Of a stretch of 64,000 bases of DNA, positions 24,876-36,327 are shown one piece after another. The stretch lies in assembly GCA_027605045.1 (NCBI GenBank), contig JAQFWX010000004.1, positions 62,001 to 126,000 on the forward strand, given 5' to 3'. The notes under the pieces were generated by a model that was given only the letters and a program-made list of their open reading frames with translations, did no database searches and was not told the origin of the DNA. The translations under genes and the position numbers were made by a program. Numbering within the stretch: position 1 is the first letter of the stretch; every line of letters starts with the position of its first letter. This DNA is from Phallus indusiatus. Taxonomy: Eukaryota; Basidiomycota; Agaricomycetes; Phallales; Phallaceae.

Positions 24876-25281
24876 ACCACGATATGATATATAAACGACC
24901 TTTATCTGGAACGTTGAAAGGTGGCAGTCAGGTTGTGATCACGTTGTCAATGCCACATGTAATTCAGATTAATGTATACCGGTAACAGAAACACCTCCTG
25001 TTAATGGTATAAAGAAGGCGAGATTAGGTCACCACCAGTCATACTGCACCACGCAGATTGCACCGGACCGAGCCAAAAAGCTTCTTCGCCACATCTAAGT
25101 GAAAGACACCTATAGCGTAAGCACAACAAATATTCAAAAAAGCATTGACATTCGGATTGCACTAAATAAAAATGCCGTTAGTAGGACCGGAATCTTGTCA
25201 GGTGACGAGTTGTTTACAATTTTTTTGAATTCGAAATATCAGGACTCCGGCGTAAAGGGGAGAAATCCACAAATGGTCGAA
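24876..25281. other. Intergenic region
   Basis: 5' flank of the GH30 gene. No gene or strong element was identified. Confidence 0.5.
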
Positions 25282-26047
25282 TTAATACGCCGGTAATTGA
25301 GGACCGAAAACCAACTCAGGCTTTTGCTCCATTTCAAAGATAAACGGAAGACTAGTGCCGTGGAAATGCAGGAGGTAGGGCGTAAACACAACTCGATCCG
25401 TGAGGTTCGGAAGCGGGAGAAACGGGATACAAGAACTATGCTTCACGTTTGTTAGTTTCAAAAACAGGGGCTGAATAAATTCAGATCAAAGCTTACGCCA
25501 TGTGGAGATATGCATTTTCAACGACAGTTGAGTACGGACATGGGAAAATGAGAGTAAAGAAGGCCTGTATTGTTCGATTCTTATGCGCCAACCAATGAAT
25601 TCACAGTTTACTTCCTTCGATGTTGAATGGAGCTGTGGTCCAGATATTTCGATAACGTCACAGATAAACAACCAATGCTCCTGAAAAACAATTAACATAG
25701 GATCTGCTGTATCTGTCGTAGAAATTTATTCACTCATACCAATCTGTATTTGAAAGATGACGTCTTTTCATGTGGACAAGTGCGATCAAAGTTTCAGAGC
25801 TTAATTCAGGCGGAGTTTGGGTGTCACGTTTCCAACTCCGAGAAACTGCAGTGCTATCTATTATCATCTCGTAATTCTCGTTTTTTAGGATGGCATTTAG
25901 GCAAGTTGCTGCTGCTAGAATGATTTTTTTGCTTTTCACGATCAAAGGCAACTTCATTCGTATATCAGCGCCGATAAAACCAGATACATATCTGTGGAAA
26001 GTCGAGTCAGCGTCACTAAGTGTGAGCGTTTTTTTTAGCTTAGTCAC
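25282..26047 (-). CDS. Possible unrecognised gene or decayed gene
   Basis: Three coding-like segments on the minus strand: about 26047-25740, about 25690-25497 and about 25470-25282 (stop TAA at 25282-25284). The last two join in phase through a normal intron and end in FEMEQKPELVFGPQLPAY. The first segment carries a hydrophobic stretch and a Lys-rich start (MTKLKKTLTLSD). The splice between the first and second segments does not keep frame with any normal donor, so either the model is wrong or the gene is broken. Nothing in it is recognisable to me. Confidence 0.3.
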
Positions 26048-27872
26048 GCGCTCGCTAAGTAGAAGGCGAAGCCTTTAAACTCTTAGGTGCTATTCCTTTT
26101 TTATTATTCGTTTGTGACGTTCGAGGCGAATCAAGGCTTCGCCTTGAATTATTAGTGCATTTCTTCTCACAGTAATACAAACCATATTACCTATATTTGA
26201 ATATCTTCAGTGTCGCGCTAAGATTTTAAACGGAAGAACACGATCGCAGGGACCGAAGGTCGCACGGACTTGCGGCCGATATTTGAGAGCAGTCGATCTA
26301 GCTCAACAGTATTATGTATGTATATTTTAATTCCGCTTCCCACCGAATCAATCCTTTCTGGAACAAAAACAGGCCATTCTGCCAGTGATTCGATGATGAT
26401 TTTACTCCTCAGACGACCTCCTTGCTTTAAACTTCGATGCTTACCGAGTCCCTGATGACGAATGGATCCTGGAAACCCCTCTTGAGATATGTATTTATAA
26501 CGTATGTGTATGTATACAAAATACTTTTTTTAGTCTCAGTTTTCTGATCAATTCTGATGTGCGGAAGACTGTGGCACATGAATCGGACATCATGGAGAAT
26601 CATGACGCAATTACCAAGTCGTCGCAGTGGCTATTTCAATTTACTTACCTTTTATGTATGATCTAGATTATATCATAAATTGGATGGAGTCACTAGCTTC
26701 CGACGCAAATTATGCAGCAGGAGGTAAAAAAATATCATACATGTCAGATTTCCCCGATCACGAAGTCTACTTTGACAGCTTGGCGTCAACTGCGGTGCCT
26801 TTCTCCTTGGTTGTCTTTCCCAAAACATTCGTAATCTATTTCATCCCTTCAGGCGTGCTAAATAAAGAGACTAGACTTCAAAGTGGCGTTTTTTCTGAGA
26901 GGTATGTACAGTTCTAATAGATAACACATTGATTTGCCATGGAGTAACATATGTGCACACATTTCTTGCGCAGGTTGTTCGTCCAGAGTGAATTCTTCGA
27001 TCTAAATTCTCAGGAAACCAAATCAGTAAGCTCGGCAAAGCTATCCGGCCCTTCCAGGGTCCTCCGGATCAGTATAGAGAATCTGACCGAGGCTGACAGA
27101 GGCTGGAAAGGCCGGGTAGCTTTGCTTATTTTACTGATCTGTGTCGATCTGGTCACCGTCATTGGGGATCAAAGGCTATTACCTACAATTAAAACAACCC
27201 TGAATTCGGCTTTTCTGACTCGTGTCTATTGTTTTATGAGAGGCTATGAAAGACTTTACTTGATTCCGAGGGTTTAACACTTGTGTCGGGCGCGCCAACC
27301 AGTACCTAGTTCAAAACAGATGCACCAGTAGCGAGCAGCATGGGACAAATGTCTCATTCTGGGCCCGTGCAGATGTCCACTGGTGACTGCGGGACTAGCT
27401 CCTCAGGGTACGTCAACCTGGTCGGTTCGAAGTAAAATGACCACAGACTAAATGTCGTCGTGTGCGAATAGGTGCGAATATAAATCTAACAAGATGTTAT
27501 CATCTCAGAAGATCGAGTCGGGATGCATTTCGCATGCTTTACGAAGATGACTTAAAACAGAAACGAGCTACCCACCTGGACTGTAGGTTTCGACTTTTTC
27601 AAGTACGGAGCACATTGACTCTAAACTTTCAACTATACGGTTTATTTTTCCTGGTTAATCATCATCTATGAACTTCACAAAGAATTCCATGGAGGAGGAC
27701 ACGCTTATCGGGTTATGGAATACTCAATTATCCAGAGCACCTCTTTACCGAAAAGCCCGATTGTCTTGACCTTTTGTGAGCTTATATAATTAACCTTCCG
27801 TCCTCAAATATGTCAATAAAATAATATTTTATTGAGAAGGGTCGGCCATAACGGCCCTAGTCTCCAATTAAG
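26048..27872. other. Intergenic region with an imperfect hairpin
   Basis: No supportable gene. It contains two small GAAGGC-type stem-loops near 26058-26145 and a 37-bp imperfect inverted repeat at 27021-27139. Confidence 0.5.
27021..27139. repeat. Imperfect inverted repeat (37-bp arms, ~45-bp loop)
   Basis: The arms 27021-27057 and 27103-27139 are complementary over their whole length with about eight mismatches. It could be a small non-autonomous element or a transcribed hairpin. No target-site duplication was verified. Confidence 0.6.
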
Positions 27873-28004
27873 CGTAATCGCGATCTAAAGGCTCTTGGCA
27901 GGTGAACAAATCGTGAGCTGAGATAAGTCTTCAATCGCATAATCGAAATAAAGACATGAATAAGCGATGTTTCGAGAAACTCCATCAAGTCTCTCGGGCA
28001 GCCG

Positions 28005-28012
28005 TATAAATA
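28005..28012 (+). promoter_or_regulatory. TATA box TATAAATA of cyclase 1
   Basis: This element lies 69 bp before the ATG at 28074. The same element is at 39547-39554 before cyclase 2. Confidence 0.55.
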
Positions 28013-28073
28013 TACTTTGCGAGGCGTGAAAAGTAACCCCAAATCTTCCCCCTTTTGTTTTAAGTTGTCTTCC

Positions 28074-29905
28074 ATGCCTGCTTCTTATAAACCTTCGAAC
28101 ATTCATCTCAGTCATACGCTCTATCCTACCCAGGATGGCAGACTCCCGCCTCACCAGCCCACCACCATCATATTTGACTTAGGTGATGTTCTATTCACTT
28201 GGTCCCCTTCAGTACACCCATCACCAGTCTCCCCTGAGACTTTCAAAGCTATCCTTCGTTCTGCCCCATGGCTGAAATATGAGCAGGGTAAACTATCTCG
28301 GAAGGAAACGTATTCGCTGGTTTCGAAGGAGTTTGAAGTGTCTCCCTCTGACTTGGGTATCGCTTTTCGCGTCGCGCGCCAGTCTTTGACAGTTTGTTCC
28401 GAGTTACTGTCACAGATTCGCGAGTTCAGAGCTATGGGTCTCAAGATATACGCTATGAGTAATATTGCTGGACCAGAATGGGAGATTTTGAAGACGAGCT
28501 TAAGCCCGTCCGACTGGTCGCTTTTTGATCAAGTTTTCATTTCGTGAGCCATTTCTTCTGAATCTTACAAGAAAGACACGAACGTAACACTTTTGTCTTT
28601 GTGCAGAAGTCAAGCTGGAGAACGGAAACCAAACCTGGGCTTCTATTATCACGTTCTCTCCGAAATTAACGAAGATCCCACTCGAATCATCTTTGTAGAT
28701 GATAAACTCGAAAACGTGTTTTCCGCTCGCTCGCTTGGCATGTACGGGATCGTTTTCGATAATGCAACTAACGTCATTAGACAGTTGCAAAATCTCCTTC
28801 GTGGTCCTCTAGGGCGAGCCAAACAGTACCTCGAACAAAACAAGAAACAATTGTTATCCTATACATCAACTGGAGTTATTTTAGATGAGGTCATTATTAG
28901 ATTTATTCTGATGGGAAATGTGCTCGCTTAAAACTGACCTTTGTCTTTTTGAACAGAATTACGCACAACTTGTCATCCTGGAGGTTACCGGCGACCAATC
29001 TTTGGTGAATTACATCCGATATGAGAGGGAGTGGAACTATTTTCAAGGTACGTACATGAAAAGGTTATCACCCAAAATTTGTCTGAACGCTATATGACTC
29101 TTTTAGGAAAAGGGAAATTGACAACTGAAGATTTTCCGTACGTGTTACCACCTTTCTTTGGAAGATTTCAGGAATTTTACTCAACTTGTTTACAGGCCAG
29201 ATCTCGATACGACATCGCTCGCGTTTACAATCTTGCCTGATATCCCGGATAGTCTAAAGCACGAAATCATGGATCAAATGCTGGAACAACGCACTGCAGA
29301 CGGTATCACTGAGGTATATTTCGGTCAGTCCCGTCCACGAATTGGTGAGCTCCGTTTTCCCGCATTTTTATTACATCGAAATTCACAATGAATCAGATCC
29401 TGTCGCCTGTCTCAATACACTGACTCTCTTTTATCGTCATGGTCGAGGTGATCAGCTCAAAGAAACGTTCGAGTGGGTCAAAAACATCCTCATTCGTCGA
29501 GCTTATCTTGGCGGCACCTACTATTACCTTACGGCGGACTGTTTCCTGTACTTTTTTTCGAGATTTCTCGTCAACGTACCAGAAGTCTATAGCTGGCTCA
29601 ATAAGGAGTTACGGCAAGCAATATCGGAGAGATTTGGGGCTCCAGGAGATGCGTTAGCTCTGGCAATGCGGATAATAGCGGCGAGCAATATGGGGATGGT
29701 GAACACTGTGGATTTGCCTGCTTTACTCTCACTTCAGCAAGAAGATGGAAGATTTACAGGGTATTTTTATCGGTACCCTTCTACTGGTATTCTGATTGGA
29801 AACGATGGTGCTGCGACAGCTTTGGCCATTGAAGCTATTAAGCTTCTTCAGTTACCTCGAAAACGCACTAAAATAGTAGCTAACAAACCACCTAATTTCT
29901 TTTAG
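28074..29905 (+). CDS. HAD/terpene-cyclase fusion enzyme 1 (drimane-synthase type)
   Basis: Exons 28074-28543, 28607-28889, 28957-29047, 29107-29137, 29196-29344 and 29397-29905 give 1533 nt and 510 aa. Residues ~30-230 form a HAD-like domain: motif I IFDLGDVLF (D35, with Gly at the usual second Asp position), motif II Ser in YAMSN (S129), K164 in GERKPN and motif IV FVDDK (D188-D189). Residues ~290-480 look like the beta domain of class II terpene cyclases, with DLDTT (294-298, encoded at 29200-29214) and QEDGRF near 456. This domain order is that of Aspergillus AstC and bacterial drimenol synthases, which cyclise farnesyl diphosphate by protonating its terminal alkene at DxDTT. I infer a drimane/albicane-type sesquiterpene (or its diphosphate) as product. 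No signal peptide is seen, so it is probably cytosolic. No lesion is seen. Confidence 0.85.
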
Positions 29906-30018
29906 ATTTCTTTCTTTTTAAATTTTGATGTATCTTAGGTATTCAAATATTATAATTAACACACTAATTGAAACACGATGTTTTCTTTTTTGCTTCCCCA
30001 GTGACGATGACGGTGGTA

Positions 30019-30477
30019 TGTACTTGACACTGATGTTACAGTATGAGCTTGGCCCCACAACAGTATCGGCAAGTAACCCTCCCTTGGTATGTGCGGCACG
30101 ACAGGCAAACGTCAGGATCCGAAGGGATATCACCGAGCTTACCGACATTTCTATTTTTAGTATTGAAGTGCCAATAATGCTTGTCCAACGCTGTGGTTTG
30201 TGTGAATTTCTGAATATTCTTGATCGCAGAGCCAGGGCTTAATGTGCTTTCGCATCTTTATTCTGATCAAGCCAAGGCGAAAAGGGACGGAGAGAAATCT
30301 AACTCTTCAAGAAAAGCAAATTGAAGACATGGGTCTTCTAAGCCCTATAATAACAACTTGGATTACATATATTACACTATAACACGAGGAATGAATCATG
30401 GTCGAGCAATGCATCAATACTAATTTTTGCGGACGTCGTGTATACATTTAGCAGCATTTTGAAACAGTTTACATACA
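30019..30477. other. 3' flank between cyclase 1 and UF2 (convergent)
   Basis: No gene seen. The similarity to the other duplicate fades between about 30020 and 30130, where the block containing UF2 begins. Confidence 0.5.
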
Positions 30478-31887
30478 TCATGCGACACACCCGGCCAGGA
30501 CATAGTCATATGGATGCGTGCAACTATCACTACAAAGCGCCTCCACTAGAGCTGCTATGTCATCCATTATTTCCTCCGATTTTTCATCGGCTCGGATATC
30601 GAACACTCCATAGTCATCCATAAAGATAATTGAAGCACCTGTGGTTTTACGAACGAGCTGGATTTGCCAAACACTGGTTATCGGGGTTGCTTGATTGACG
30701 TTGACATGAGTTCGCCCAAGCATGAATTTGCATATGAGACGATAGAACAGCAATGGAGAGGAAATGATCGTGGTCAAATCGGAGGTACCGTTTAAACGGT
30801 CGATTGTTCTAGAGGGAATGTCATACTTCAACTCTTGGAGAATAGAATGGAAGGATGAGAGGTCGGAATCAGAAACTTTTGTGGTACGCCAACGTTTGTA
30901 AACGTCAAACCTGGGATTGAATCTAGGCCTTTCAGCTTCAAGGTCCTCGTCATCTGAGTCTGAAGTTATGCCTTCATTGCATCGGGGCAGCACATAATCA
31001 ACAGGAACGGCAATGTAGCGGTCGTTGTCAGTAGGAAAGTCTGCGTCGGCGGATGGATGGTAAAACGACAGTCGTCTGCTCCCATCCGGGGTTCCAAAAA
31101 GTGAATTCAGGAATACAACACTGTCAGCCAAAAAAGCTTGTTCTATTTCCTTTCTCGTGTCGTCGTCGAATTTAAATCTGTTCTGCACGTCAAAGAGAGA
31201 TCTGAGTGTCGCGGCGCCTTTGTGGTCTGAAAACGATAAGAGCATCCCGGTTTGGTTATGTCTGAGGTACACCTCCCATACGCATTTGTAGCGATCCAAC
31301 GCTGAGTTAATAGTTATCTCGGGAAAGTAGCATCGAAGACGATAGAGAATATCCGCGGATGACACTTGACAATACATCTCATCGATTGAAGTGCCGCCGA
31401 GCCCTGGAAGAAAGGCTAGTAAGCTCGACATGGGTCCAGGAAGCCTAGTCTCTACTGGAATATACTTTCTCGCGCTCGGGTCAAGTCGAATCTGTAATGG
31501 AGACGGTGCATATGCCAAAAAACCTGAACTGAAATTCCTCTGTATCCCAGGAATAGCGCTCCAAGTCGTCCTGATTTCTTCATGAGTCGCATTCCTGTGT
31601 ACCTCTTTGTTGATTCGAAGTAAAACCTCTGTTGGTAGGCGTTTTTCAGCACTTTGAGACTCGTTGATCTGGTGCAATATGGACAAAGTCTCATCGGGGC
31701 CTATAATTCGATAGATATGTGACGCAAAGGGATTTCTGAACACATAATTGTAAGACGGCTCCCTTTCAGGAATGGTCAAGTTGTTTAGATCATCTGAAGA
31801 AGTGTCTATGTTGAACAACTTGGCGATATGATTTCGAATGTTACTAGTCATCTCTGCAGTAAGACTTTGGAGGGAGTCGTCGTCCAT
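30478..31887 (-). CDS. UF2: unrecognised intronless protein, copy 2 of 3
   Basis: Intact 469-aa single-exon gene. It is collinear with UF1 and UF3 from YVFRNPFAS through SSADILYRLRCYFPEI and LNGTSDLTT to the identical C-terminus VLAGCVA. Compared with UF1 it has an extra acidic segment (DSDDEDLEAE) in the middle, also partly present in UF3, and a longer N-terminus. No known domain, signal peptide or membrane helix is apparent. It is inverted relative to the other copies and sits with a cyclase relic on the same strand at 33095-32571, so the cyclase-then-UF order is preserved inside an inverted block. Confidence 0.82.
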   Translation of the reverse strand: MDDDSLQSLTAEMTSNIRNHIAKLFNIDTSSDDLNNLTIPEREPSYNYVFRNPFASHIYRIIGPDETLSILHQINESQSAEKRLPTEVLLRINKEVHRNATHEEIRTTWSAIPGIQRNFSSGFLAYAPSPLQIRLDPSARKYIPVETRLPGPMSSLLAFLPGLGGTSIDEMYCQVSSADILYRLRCYFPEITINSALDRYKCVWEVYLRHNQTGMLLSFSDHKGAATLRSLFDVQNRFKFDDDTRKEIEQAFLADSVVFLNSLFGTPDGSRRLSFYHPSADADFPTDNDRYIAVPVDYVLPRCNEGITSDSDDEDLEAERPRFNPRFDVYKRWRTTKVSDSDLSSFHSILQELKYDIPSRTIDRLNGTSDLTTIISSPLLFYRLICKFMLGRTHVNVNQATPITSVWQIQLVRKTTGASIIFMDDYGVFDIRADEKSEEIMDDIAALVEALCSDSCTHPYDYVLAGCVA

Positions 31888-31921
31888 TGAAGTTGAGTTA
31901 GCGAGGTTTATTGATCAATGA

Positions 31922-31961
31922 TGTGACTGGTAATAGTCACACATTTCCATCGATGAACCGA
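31922..31961 (-). promoter_or_regulatory. UF upstream element, copy 2
   Basis: On the minus strand, an ATCGATG core (the outer bases of the palindrome have changed) is followed by TGTGACT-N6-AGTCACA (31941-31922), starting about 35 bp before the UF2 ATG. The second inverted repeat is fully conserved with UF1 and UF3. Confidence 0.6.
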
Positions 31962-32570
31962 AAATTTGGAGAAGCAGAAGCACAACCTGAAGCAGAACAA
32001 TGAGCAGAATTAGGGTAATTCCCATGGAAGAGGCGGGCGCTGAAACTATTCACATCGATATAAGAGGGTATAAGCTGGTATAAGGTATAATATATCTCAT
32101 CGCTTGTGCATCTTCATTTCAGGGTTAAATTAATATAATATAACTCATCTTGATCACCTCACCTTGCATGGGCTTCGTGGAAGACATAAAAAGACACCAG
32201 ACGCTTATTGCTCTTAGACGCGACGTAGTGAATTCGGCTTTAAGAGCCGAATCAGGGTCTCAAGATTAAGCACAAGTGAATAAGGGTGAATACTGGTGAA
32301 TATCTTGAAAAGCATTTTGATCAATGATGTATGTACATAAATGGATAATTGGGTGTAGATTTTTCGTCGGTCAAACCGGATTGGAAGGGAGAAAACGCCA
32401 GTAGCTCAGAAGAACTCATTTTTACCCCATTGACACACGGCACCCAAGTTGATTCATTCTGGTGACAAGTAGATAGATTTTGAGAGGTATAATCAAATCC
32501 ACGTATACCTTCAAAACAATCATTTGGCCTTATCATACGGATTCATACCTTTACCAGAAGAAATAGACTG
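31962..32570. other. Intergenic region between the cyclase relic and UF2
   Basis: No gene. It contains a perfect 8-bp-stem hairpin ATTCGGCT-loop-AGCCGAAT at 32231-32251. Confidence 0.5.
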
Positions 32571-33095
32571 TCAATTATCAGCCATTATGAGCTGAAGGAA
32601 ACCGGCAGAGATAACCGGTGAATCTTCCATCCTCTCAATTACGTCGACATGCTCTCTAAATCTGCAGTGATGATCCGCATAGTCAGGGCTAAGGCATCCC
32701 CTTGAGCTCCAAATCCTTCCGAATCCTGAGACTAGAGGAACAGTCGGCGGTGAGGTAGTGGTACCATCGAGATAGACTCGGCGAATGAGAACTTCTTTCA
32801 CCCATTCAAAAGTCTCTTTTTGGTGACCTCGTTCATTACAATAGAAAAGCGTTGACGCATTGAGACAGGGATTGGACCTAATGTATATGGTGTTTGAGGT
32901 TAATGGATGTTGCAGACACTGAAATTTACCAGGACGAGTTGGACCAAAATAGACTTGCGTTTAATTATACTACTAGCGGTCCGTTCCTCAAAACATTTCA
33001 TCCGTTATGTCGTGCTTTGCTGAATCAGGACTATCCTGAATGAGAGTGGGGCCACGCAAGTCGTGGTCGATATCTGCACTATAATACTTTCATCA
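32571..33095 (-). pseudogene. Relic of a HAD/terpene-cyclase gene (exons 5-6), inverted
   Basis: Read on the minus strand, about 33095-32935 matches the exon of the intact gene at 60615-60763. The matched sequence covers the DxDTT region, where the motif is damaged, and the following IPDS segment. About 32895-32571 matches the last exon, including LIRR and RMEDSP in place of the DGRF region. Internal deletions and frameshifts are evident. It precedes UF2 on the same strand and is closest to the 59.5-kb copy rather than to the two nearby copies. Confidence 0.82.
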
Positions 33096-34008
33096 ACCAG
33101 AGTGTGGAATACCCAAGGCCATCAATGACAGAAACATACGGGAATTCAGTTGCCCTTTTTCCCAATGGAAAGTCATAAAATATGATGTTTGATCAATGAA
33201 ATATGTTCTGCTTTTTTATGTCTCTTGTACAGTGACCTACAAAACTGTTCACGCGCCTGTCACTTTTCGTGCGCAACATGAATAACTAGTCAAATAAATT
33301 AGTATAAATTCTGAAAATATTTGAGTAGGAAGTCTAATATAACATCTAAATTTCGTACTATTTGTGCTAAGAGTGAAAATAAATGGTGCTTGAGATATTA
33401 GAAAAGGCGTTTTCTAGTTTTGTCAGCACAAAAATAAACACGAGTGGGATCTTCGTTGATTTGCAATATACCCGGGCCGTGATGATAGAAGCCCCAAATT
33501 ATGTTTCCGTTCGTCCGCATTGCATCCTGTCGTAAATCAAATAAGGTGTGCGATATAAAAATTATAGACGTAAATATCTCATCAAACAGTGCTTAGTTTG
33601 GTCAGTCTGCAGGTTTCAAAAGCTTCTTTGAACCCTGCCAATCAGGACGAGAAACGTTACTCATCACATAAAGTAGAACACAATGTCCGTGAATTCCTGA
33701 ATCGCAGTTAACAGGCCTGAAGAAGCTCGTAAAGATAGATTAAGAGCAGTGTCCAAGTCAGCTCAGGCTCCAGTTTTTAAAAACACGTTTCTATACATTT
33801 GTCATTTATTAAAGTACCTCAAGTTGGAGGACTCGCGTTTACCAAATACATTGAATCGAGATTTAGAGAGAAGGGGTAATTCTGATAGGGAGACAACACA
33901 TACATCAGTAAACTGGCCCGGGTCTTGTTGAAAAGAGTGCTTTGGTCATGACGACCCCTCTTATCCAATGATTTTTAGTATTGGACATTGCTTGGTTTTC
34001 TCCAGGAT
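33096..34008. other. Intergenic region
   Basis: No gene seen, AT-rich. It is present only in the first duplicate, as part of the ~4-kb stretch that separates the two halves of the duplication there. Confidence 0.5.
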
Positions 34009-35764
34009 CCGCGTAATGACACTATCTCAGACTTCGATGCTCCTTTCATTCAAAAAAACTTTTCGAATTTGCAAGTGGCAAGAAAGGAGGACGCGTAACG
34101 TAACGCGTATCGTCACATTACATGCAATCGGAATCAATGTTCTCATGCAGCATAAACAAAGAACATATTACTAGACAATGAATATAAGTCAATGTGCTTT
34201 ATGCCAAATTAGTAACTACTCACTGTTATTAGTATTTACTCGATGCGCATAGGAATGAGATAGTAAAGTACTTAGAATAATTCCAGAAAGCGGTTTAGTA
34301 CCGGTCCCAATTTAGCTGCTTCGAAAGCCAATACGAGCATGTATATTTCCATCCTTTTGGAAACTAGGTTTAAGCGTTGGAACGTTGTTGTATCTAGTGT
34401 TCCCACAATCCTCATTTCTTTAACGATAACGGTACGCTTTTGCTTTTGATAGTCACTTCAGCAATTTAGCACCAACAGCTTGAGATTTCCAAGTACACCC
34501 GGCACGTGCGTCTTAAATCTCGTGAATCATGTTCTATTTCTTCGTAACACTTTCGCCGCACACACCTATGTGGACATAGATCTAAACATCCTGGAGGCTA
34601 TCGCTGATAAGATTAAGTTTGAACATGACCACATGGTGATGGCACTCGTGGTATGACGAAACCTGATAAAGCAGAGGAGATTAATGGTATAAATGATATA
34701 TTCATTATAAATGTATAATGGCCTGACGAGGTTTCGTGTCCAAGGGCGGTAGGGCGGGGGTTTTGTTGACGGATTGGACCATGGACAGATTAAAGCGGTA
34801 ATGAAGCGAGAATCTAAAAGATTTGAATGGTATGGGCAAATAGTCAAACATGGTTCAGCACAAGACACAAAATTCCAAACGTACTAATGTTGACACTAGT
34901 AGACAGCCAACATTCATACCCAACGTATAAATGGCACCATCCTAGGACAATATCAGGTCGTCAGTTCCATTGTGTCTATCATTCGTTGTTGCAATGCGTG
35001 GTCAACGTCAACCTGTCGCAAAAATCGCCATGTCCGGGTCCGCGACGCTGATAGCTGTTCCGAGTTCCGACCTGAGGCATAGTAACAAAAACGTCAATGA
35101 CTCGTAATGTGCGTGTTCTATTGACACCAGCATCTGATGAATACCTTCCGTTGGCACTCCTGCGCCAAGTATCAGCATTTTCAAAAGGACCAGCGACGAA
35201 ATATGGACCAATTGGCTACCAGAACAGTGTCGATGAGTCGGAGTCATGACAAGCGCTCAAATTCAAAGCTGACGAAGCCCACTTCAAGTCCGAACGTCTT
35301 GCTCAATGTCACCTCTTGGTCACTTTTAATGCAAAAAATCTACAATGATTTCTCCGTAAAGACGGTGTGTTCTAATCTCTCAAAAAGCTTCGTCCTCTAA
35401 CTTGATCTGTAAAATAATTATAAAGGTCTCTGTGGTTGACATTCTGGAGATAAACAAAACATGGTCGCGCGCCGATACGGCTAATTTCCAAAGTACTATG
35501 CGACGGTATGCTTATCCCAATATAAAATTCAGCCCAGTCTCTCTCAAGCCACTGCTGGCTCCACTAATCACACTGTCTCGAACTTTGCAAACCACTGGTT
35601 TTTTTTTTCACTGTGATCCCGCCCGTCAAGGCAAAAATGGGAAAAGAACGGAGGTCCCACACCAACATTGGGGGTCAATGTACGTATTTATTACTAAAAT
35701 GGAACCAAATCTTCAATCATGTTCAAAGTGTAACTATGAAAGAAGAGAAAAGTCAACCAGTATA
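34009..35764. repeat. Segmental duplication, downstream unit, copy 1
   Basis: Positions 34009-34225 match 41624-41843, and 34226-35764 match 44904-46373. The join at 34225/34226 has no sequence corresponding to the 3.06 kb that holds the MFS transporter in the second copy. The stretch itself appears non-coding; a short exon-like segment near the start of the second part (LAFKAAKLG in copy 2) is altered in copy 1. Confidence 0.88.
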
Positions 35765-35836
35765 TCTTTTTCACCGACAGGACCTTTGCGCAATTCGCCC
35801 CGATCGACATGGACCTTTTACCAAACGAAAAGTAAT

Positions 35837-36280
35837 ATGGGGTCTGCTTCATCTTTCCACACACAACCCGCGCCTAGTGCGTCTGGACTCTCACAAATTG
35901 GGCAATCAGAGCTGGCCGCACTTCAGGCTATGGGTAGTCAAATCAACGGTCTGATGGGCAATTTGTTTAGTCTTACTCCTACACAGATTATGGAACAGCT
36001 GCTTGGGATCTTCGCAGACGCCCTTTTGAATTCCGCCGAAAATTTCATTCTGAGCGCTCTCAATATTTTTCAGACCCTTGTGTCCGACATAGCTGCCGGC
36101 CTCAATGCGACCATCGATATTCCTGTCATTTTTAAGTATTTACAAGTCAGTGGCAGGCGATAGTCTCAGTCTCATGGATTTGACTTGCCTCATTGCTGCC
36201 ATACCCGCGACCATCGGATTCAAACTGGCGATGGGCCAAGTTCCCTTCCCTGATAACTCCACCCACGACAGCCCTTAACA
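35837..36280 (+). pseudogene. Fragment of a conserved fungal protein, broken
   Basis: An open frame from ATG 35837 encodes a helical, membrane-like stretch (MEQLLGIFADALLN, FQTLVSDIAAGLNATIDIPV) and stops at 36163. The likely continuation (GDSLSLMDLTCLIAAIPATI) is in another frame just after, so a small indel has broken it. The pattern IDIPV followed by GDxLSxxDLxxLIAAIPxTI is, to my recollection, shared by uncharacterised fungal proteins. It starts just past the right edge of the duplication. Confidence 0.5.
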
Positions 36281-36327
36281 ACGTCCCAGACTTTGCGACT
36301 CTTAAGAGTTTACTAAGATAAGGGGAT

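Larger units (their letters stand above)
27873..30018 (+). repeat. Segmental duplication, cyclase unit, copy 1
   Basis: This stretch matches 39423-41557 almost base for base, including ~200 bp upstream of the cyclase ATG, all introns and a short 3' flank. Together with 34009-35764 it forms the first copy of a larger direct duplication. Confidence 0.9.

Noticed and set aside
26058..26145. GAAGGC/GCCTTC stem-loops as a CRISPR-like or regulatory array
   Set aside because: Only two short stems without regular spacers, in a eukaryotic genome; likely chance or a small repeat.
26627..26917. 96-codon plus-strand frame with hydrophobic segments
   Set aside because: Composition is compatible with a protein, but no recognisable motif and no joining exons were found.
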